DNA of 64,000 nt from an uncultured Acidobacteriaceae bacterium (GTDB taxonomy: Bacteria > Acidobacteriota > Terriglobia > Terriglobales > Acidobacteriaceae), in NCBI GenBank assembly GCA_937879855.1, contig CALFMO010000011.1, positions 41,551 to 105,550 on the forward strand. Reading direction: 5' to 3'. Position 1 is the stretch's first letter; every line of letters begins with the position of its first letter. Shown here one piece after another: positions 62,414 to 64,000 of this stretch. Both the position numbers and the translations under genes were made by a program. A model generated the notes under the pieces. The model was not told where the DNA came from and did no database searches. It saw nothing but the letters and a program-made list of their open reading frames with translations.

Positions 62414-63640
62414 TCAAGGCCGCGCCGATTTTGCCTGTGAGATTCCCCATTTCCGAAGTTCCAGCTTGGCGATCGATTCCGTGTGGACCTCGTCCGGCCC
62501 GTCAGCCAAACGCAGGGTGCGCACATTTGCCCAAGCTGCGGCGAGAAACGTATCCTGGGAAACTCCTGCGCCACCGTGTGCTTGAATCGCGCGGTCCAGC
62601 ACCTGCAAGGCGACATTCGGCGCCACGACCTTAATCATTGCGATCTCAGCGCGCGCTTGCTTATTTCCAACCGTATCCATCATGTACGCAGCCTTGAGAG
62701 TCAGAAGGCGGGCCTGTTCGATTTCCATGCGCGATTTAGCAATATCGGCCCGGATGGTGCCCTGCTCAGCCAATGGCTTGCCGAAGGCCACGCGTGACTG
62801 TACTCGCTTACACATGGCTTCCAGGGCCCGCTCGGCTACGCCGATGCAGCGCATGCAATGATGAATTCGTCCCGGGCCAAGTCGGCCTTGGGCAATCTCA
62901 AATCCGCGCCCTTCGCCAAGCAATACGTTGGAGACCGGCACGCGCACATTTTCAAACCATATTTCCCCGTGACCATGAGGGGCATGGTCGTAACCGAAAA
63001 CCGTCAGAAGTCGCTCGATCTTCACACCGGGAGTATCCATCGGCACCAACACCATCGACTGCTGCTGATGCCGCGGAGCTGACGGATCCGTTTTGCCCAT
63101 GAAGATCGCAATCTTGCATCTCGGGTCGCCCGCGCCGGAGGCCCACCATTTGCGGCCGTTAATGACGTACTCGTCGCCTCGACGAACAATGCTGGCCTCG
63201 ATGTTGGTTGCGTCTGAGGATGCAACGGCAGGCTCCGTCATGGCATAGCAGGATCGGATCTCGCCAGCCAGCAGTGGCTTTAACCAGCGTTCCTTCTGCT
63301 CCTCCGTGCCATAACGCGCGATCACCTCCATGTTGCCGGTATCGGGAGCTGAGCAGTTGAAGACTTCCGGCGCCATCATGCTGCGGCCCATCATCTCGCA
63401 GAGCGGCGCATACTCAAGGTTGGTCAAACCCGAACCGTACTCCCGGTCCGGCAAAAACAAATTCCAAAGACCCGCGGCGCCCGCTTTTGGCTTCAGTTCC
63501 TCGATTATCTGCGTCGGCGACCAACGCTCGCGCTCAATCTCGTTATAGAAGCGCTGCTCGTTCGGATAAACGTGCTCGTCCATGAAGTCCTGCAACCGCC
63601 GTTGCAAATCTTTCACCTTGTCGCTAAATGCGAAGTCCAT
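62414..63640 (-). CDS. Acyl-CoA dehydrogenase, ACAD11-type
   Basis: 408 residues. Matches the ACAD10/11 branch closely: AAGLWNLFLPD, FNCSAPDTGNMEV, MTEPAVASSDATNIE, KWWASGAGDPRCKIAIFMG, FGYDHAPHGHGEIWFENVRVP, GRLGPGRIHHCMR and RLADGPDEVH. In the ACAD10/11 pathway this class removes phosphate from 4-phospho-acyl-CoA and shifts the hydroxyl to the 3-position, feeding beta-oxidation. Tandem palindromic operators lie 62 bp upstream of the start codon. Confidence 0.93.
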   Translation of the reverse strand: MDFAFSDKVKDLQRRLQDFMDEHVYPNEQRFYNEIERERWSPTQIIEELKPKAGAAGLWNLFLPDREYGSGLTNLEYAPLCEMMGRSMMAPEVFNCSAPDTGNMEVIARYGTEEQKERWLKPLLAGEIRSCYAMTEPAVASSDATNIEASIVRRGDEYVINGRKWWASGAGDPRCKIAIFMGKTDPSAPRHQQQSMVLVPMDTPGVKIERLLTVFGYDHAPHGHGEIWFENVRVPVSNVLLGEGRGFEIAQGRLGPGRIHHCMRCIGVAERALEAMCKRVQSRVAFGKPLAEQGTIRADIAKSRMEIEQARLLTLKAAYMMDTVGNKQARAEIAMIKVVAPNVALQVLDRAIQAHGGAGVSQDTFLAAAWANVRTLRLADGPDEVHTESIAKLELRKWGISQAKSARP

Positions 63641-64000
63641 GTGAGTTGGCGTCTTCTCTGCGGCTTAGCAGAACGCGCGACATTATATAAAACCGCTGGG
63701 CGATAGTCACTATCATCTTATAGTAACTATCATGATAGAGACATGGTTAAACGGTCACGTCGGAAGCCAGGCACTCCGCGAAGCCGCTGATGTTCTGGGA
63801 GAATTCGAAATTCCTTCGGGTCCCTCAAAATGCCCCAAAGTCGGTCGATGTGGAAAATGTCGCGGTGCAGTAAAACTATGAAAAAATTGGCTGGTCCGGC
63901 CATTCTGAGTGCTATTGATTCCATGACAATGTCGGCTCCCACGCCCGAGTAAAGTTGGTGGTGCTGAATCCAACCAACAGGCTCGGGAGAAAGGAGCCGA
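63641..64000. other. Right-end region upstream of the ACAD11-type gene
   Basis: 360 bp to the window edge. Contains the tandem operators at 63702-63731. A 49-codon plus-strand frame at 63732-63881 with a CX5CX2C cluster has no ribosome-binding site and begins inside the operator; not accepted as a gene. Confidence 0.45.
63702..63731. promoter_or_regulatory. Tandem palindromic operators before ACAD11-type gene
   Basis: Two 13-nt sites: GATAGT-C-ACTATC (63702-63714, perfect) and TATAGT-A-ACTATC (63719-63731, one mismatch), repeated with a 17-bp period. Typical of a dimeric repressor binding twice; TetR or MarR type possible. Confidence 0.65.

Noticed and set aside
63732..63881. 49-codon frame with a CX5CX2C cluster at the right edge
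   Set aside because: Start lies within the operator repeat, without a Shine-Dalgarno; too short to support by composition.

Overview
The window reads as a chromosome segment from a soil-type Acidobacteriota (Terriglobia / Koribacter-like). This is an inference from three things: three very large Oar-type TonB-dependent receptors with N-terminal carboxypeptidase-regulatory-like domains, an SBBP beta-propeller protein and a second secreted protein sharing an unusual two-helix / Pro-Ala-Cys C-terminus, and many short GC-rich palindromes between genes. No rRNA, tRNA, CRISPR, phage or transposase gene is visible.

Layout. 1-3.8 kb: threonine synthase (cut by the left edge), a cupin, an atypical SDR and a Cys/Met-metabolism PLP enzyme. 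3.9-8.9 kb: TonB receptor 1 with a LacI-type regulator. 9.4-16.2 kb: AsmA-like protein, XRE-cupin regulator and the two secreted cell-surface proteins. 16.2-21.3 kb: CBS-domain protein, small outer-membrane barrel, aroA, small conserved proteins and a PilZ-like protein. 21.6-25.7 kb: LysR regulator with a YeiH-family exporter, a pyridine-nucleotide disulfide oxidoreductase and a CoA-binding protein. 25.8-28.4 kb: a three-gene operon of a TlpA-CcmH fusion with an ABC ATPase and permease. 29-32.6 kb: TonB receptor 2 behind CRP-like palindromes.

The most striking locus is 32.75-33.66 kb. An organomercurial-lyase (MerB) homologue there is interrupted by two in-frame UGA codons and no other defect. 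The two UGAs fall exactly at the positions of the two catalytic cysteines of MerB (Cys96 and Cys159), and the catalytic Asp (Asp99) is kept. Each UGA is followed at bacterial-SECIS distance by a perfect 7-bp hairpin with a G in its apical loop. I interpret it as a double-selenocysteine MerB. Conventional gene calling would split it into fragments or call it a pseudogene. Selenium-insertion genes (selA, selB, selC, selD) are not in this window.

33.8-36.6 kb: an ECF42-type sigma factor translationally coupled to its DGPF/YCII partner behind a matching ECF42 promoter, then a CPFC microprotein coupled to a DUF899 thioredoxin-like protein. 36.8-39.2 kb: an acyl-CoA-dehydrogenase-like flavoprotein, a PhnD-like protein without signal peptide and a DUF1330 protein. 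39.4-45.1 kb (minus strand): DoxX, GT2, a DUF2064 nucleotidyl/glycosyltransferase, a polytopic mannosyltransferase-like protein, a secreted protein and a TusA-like/radical SAM fusion. 45.5-63.6 kb: mainly lipid or acyl-CoA catabolism: secreted hydrolase, long acyl-CoA dehydrogenase, TetR regulator, alcohol dehydrogenase, TonB receptor 3, then hydrolase-SDR-acyl-CoA ligase-FadB-like-APH kinase-histidine phosphatase. A MaoC hydratase and an ACAD11-type dehydrogenase converge on this run; kinase plus ACAD11 together look like a split version of the ACAD10/11 4-hydroxyacyl-CoA pathway.
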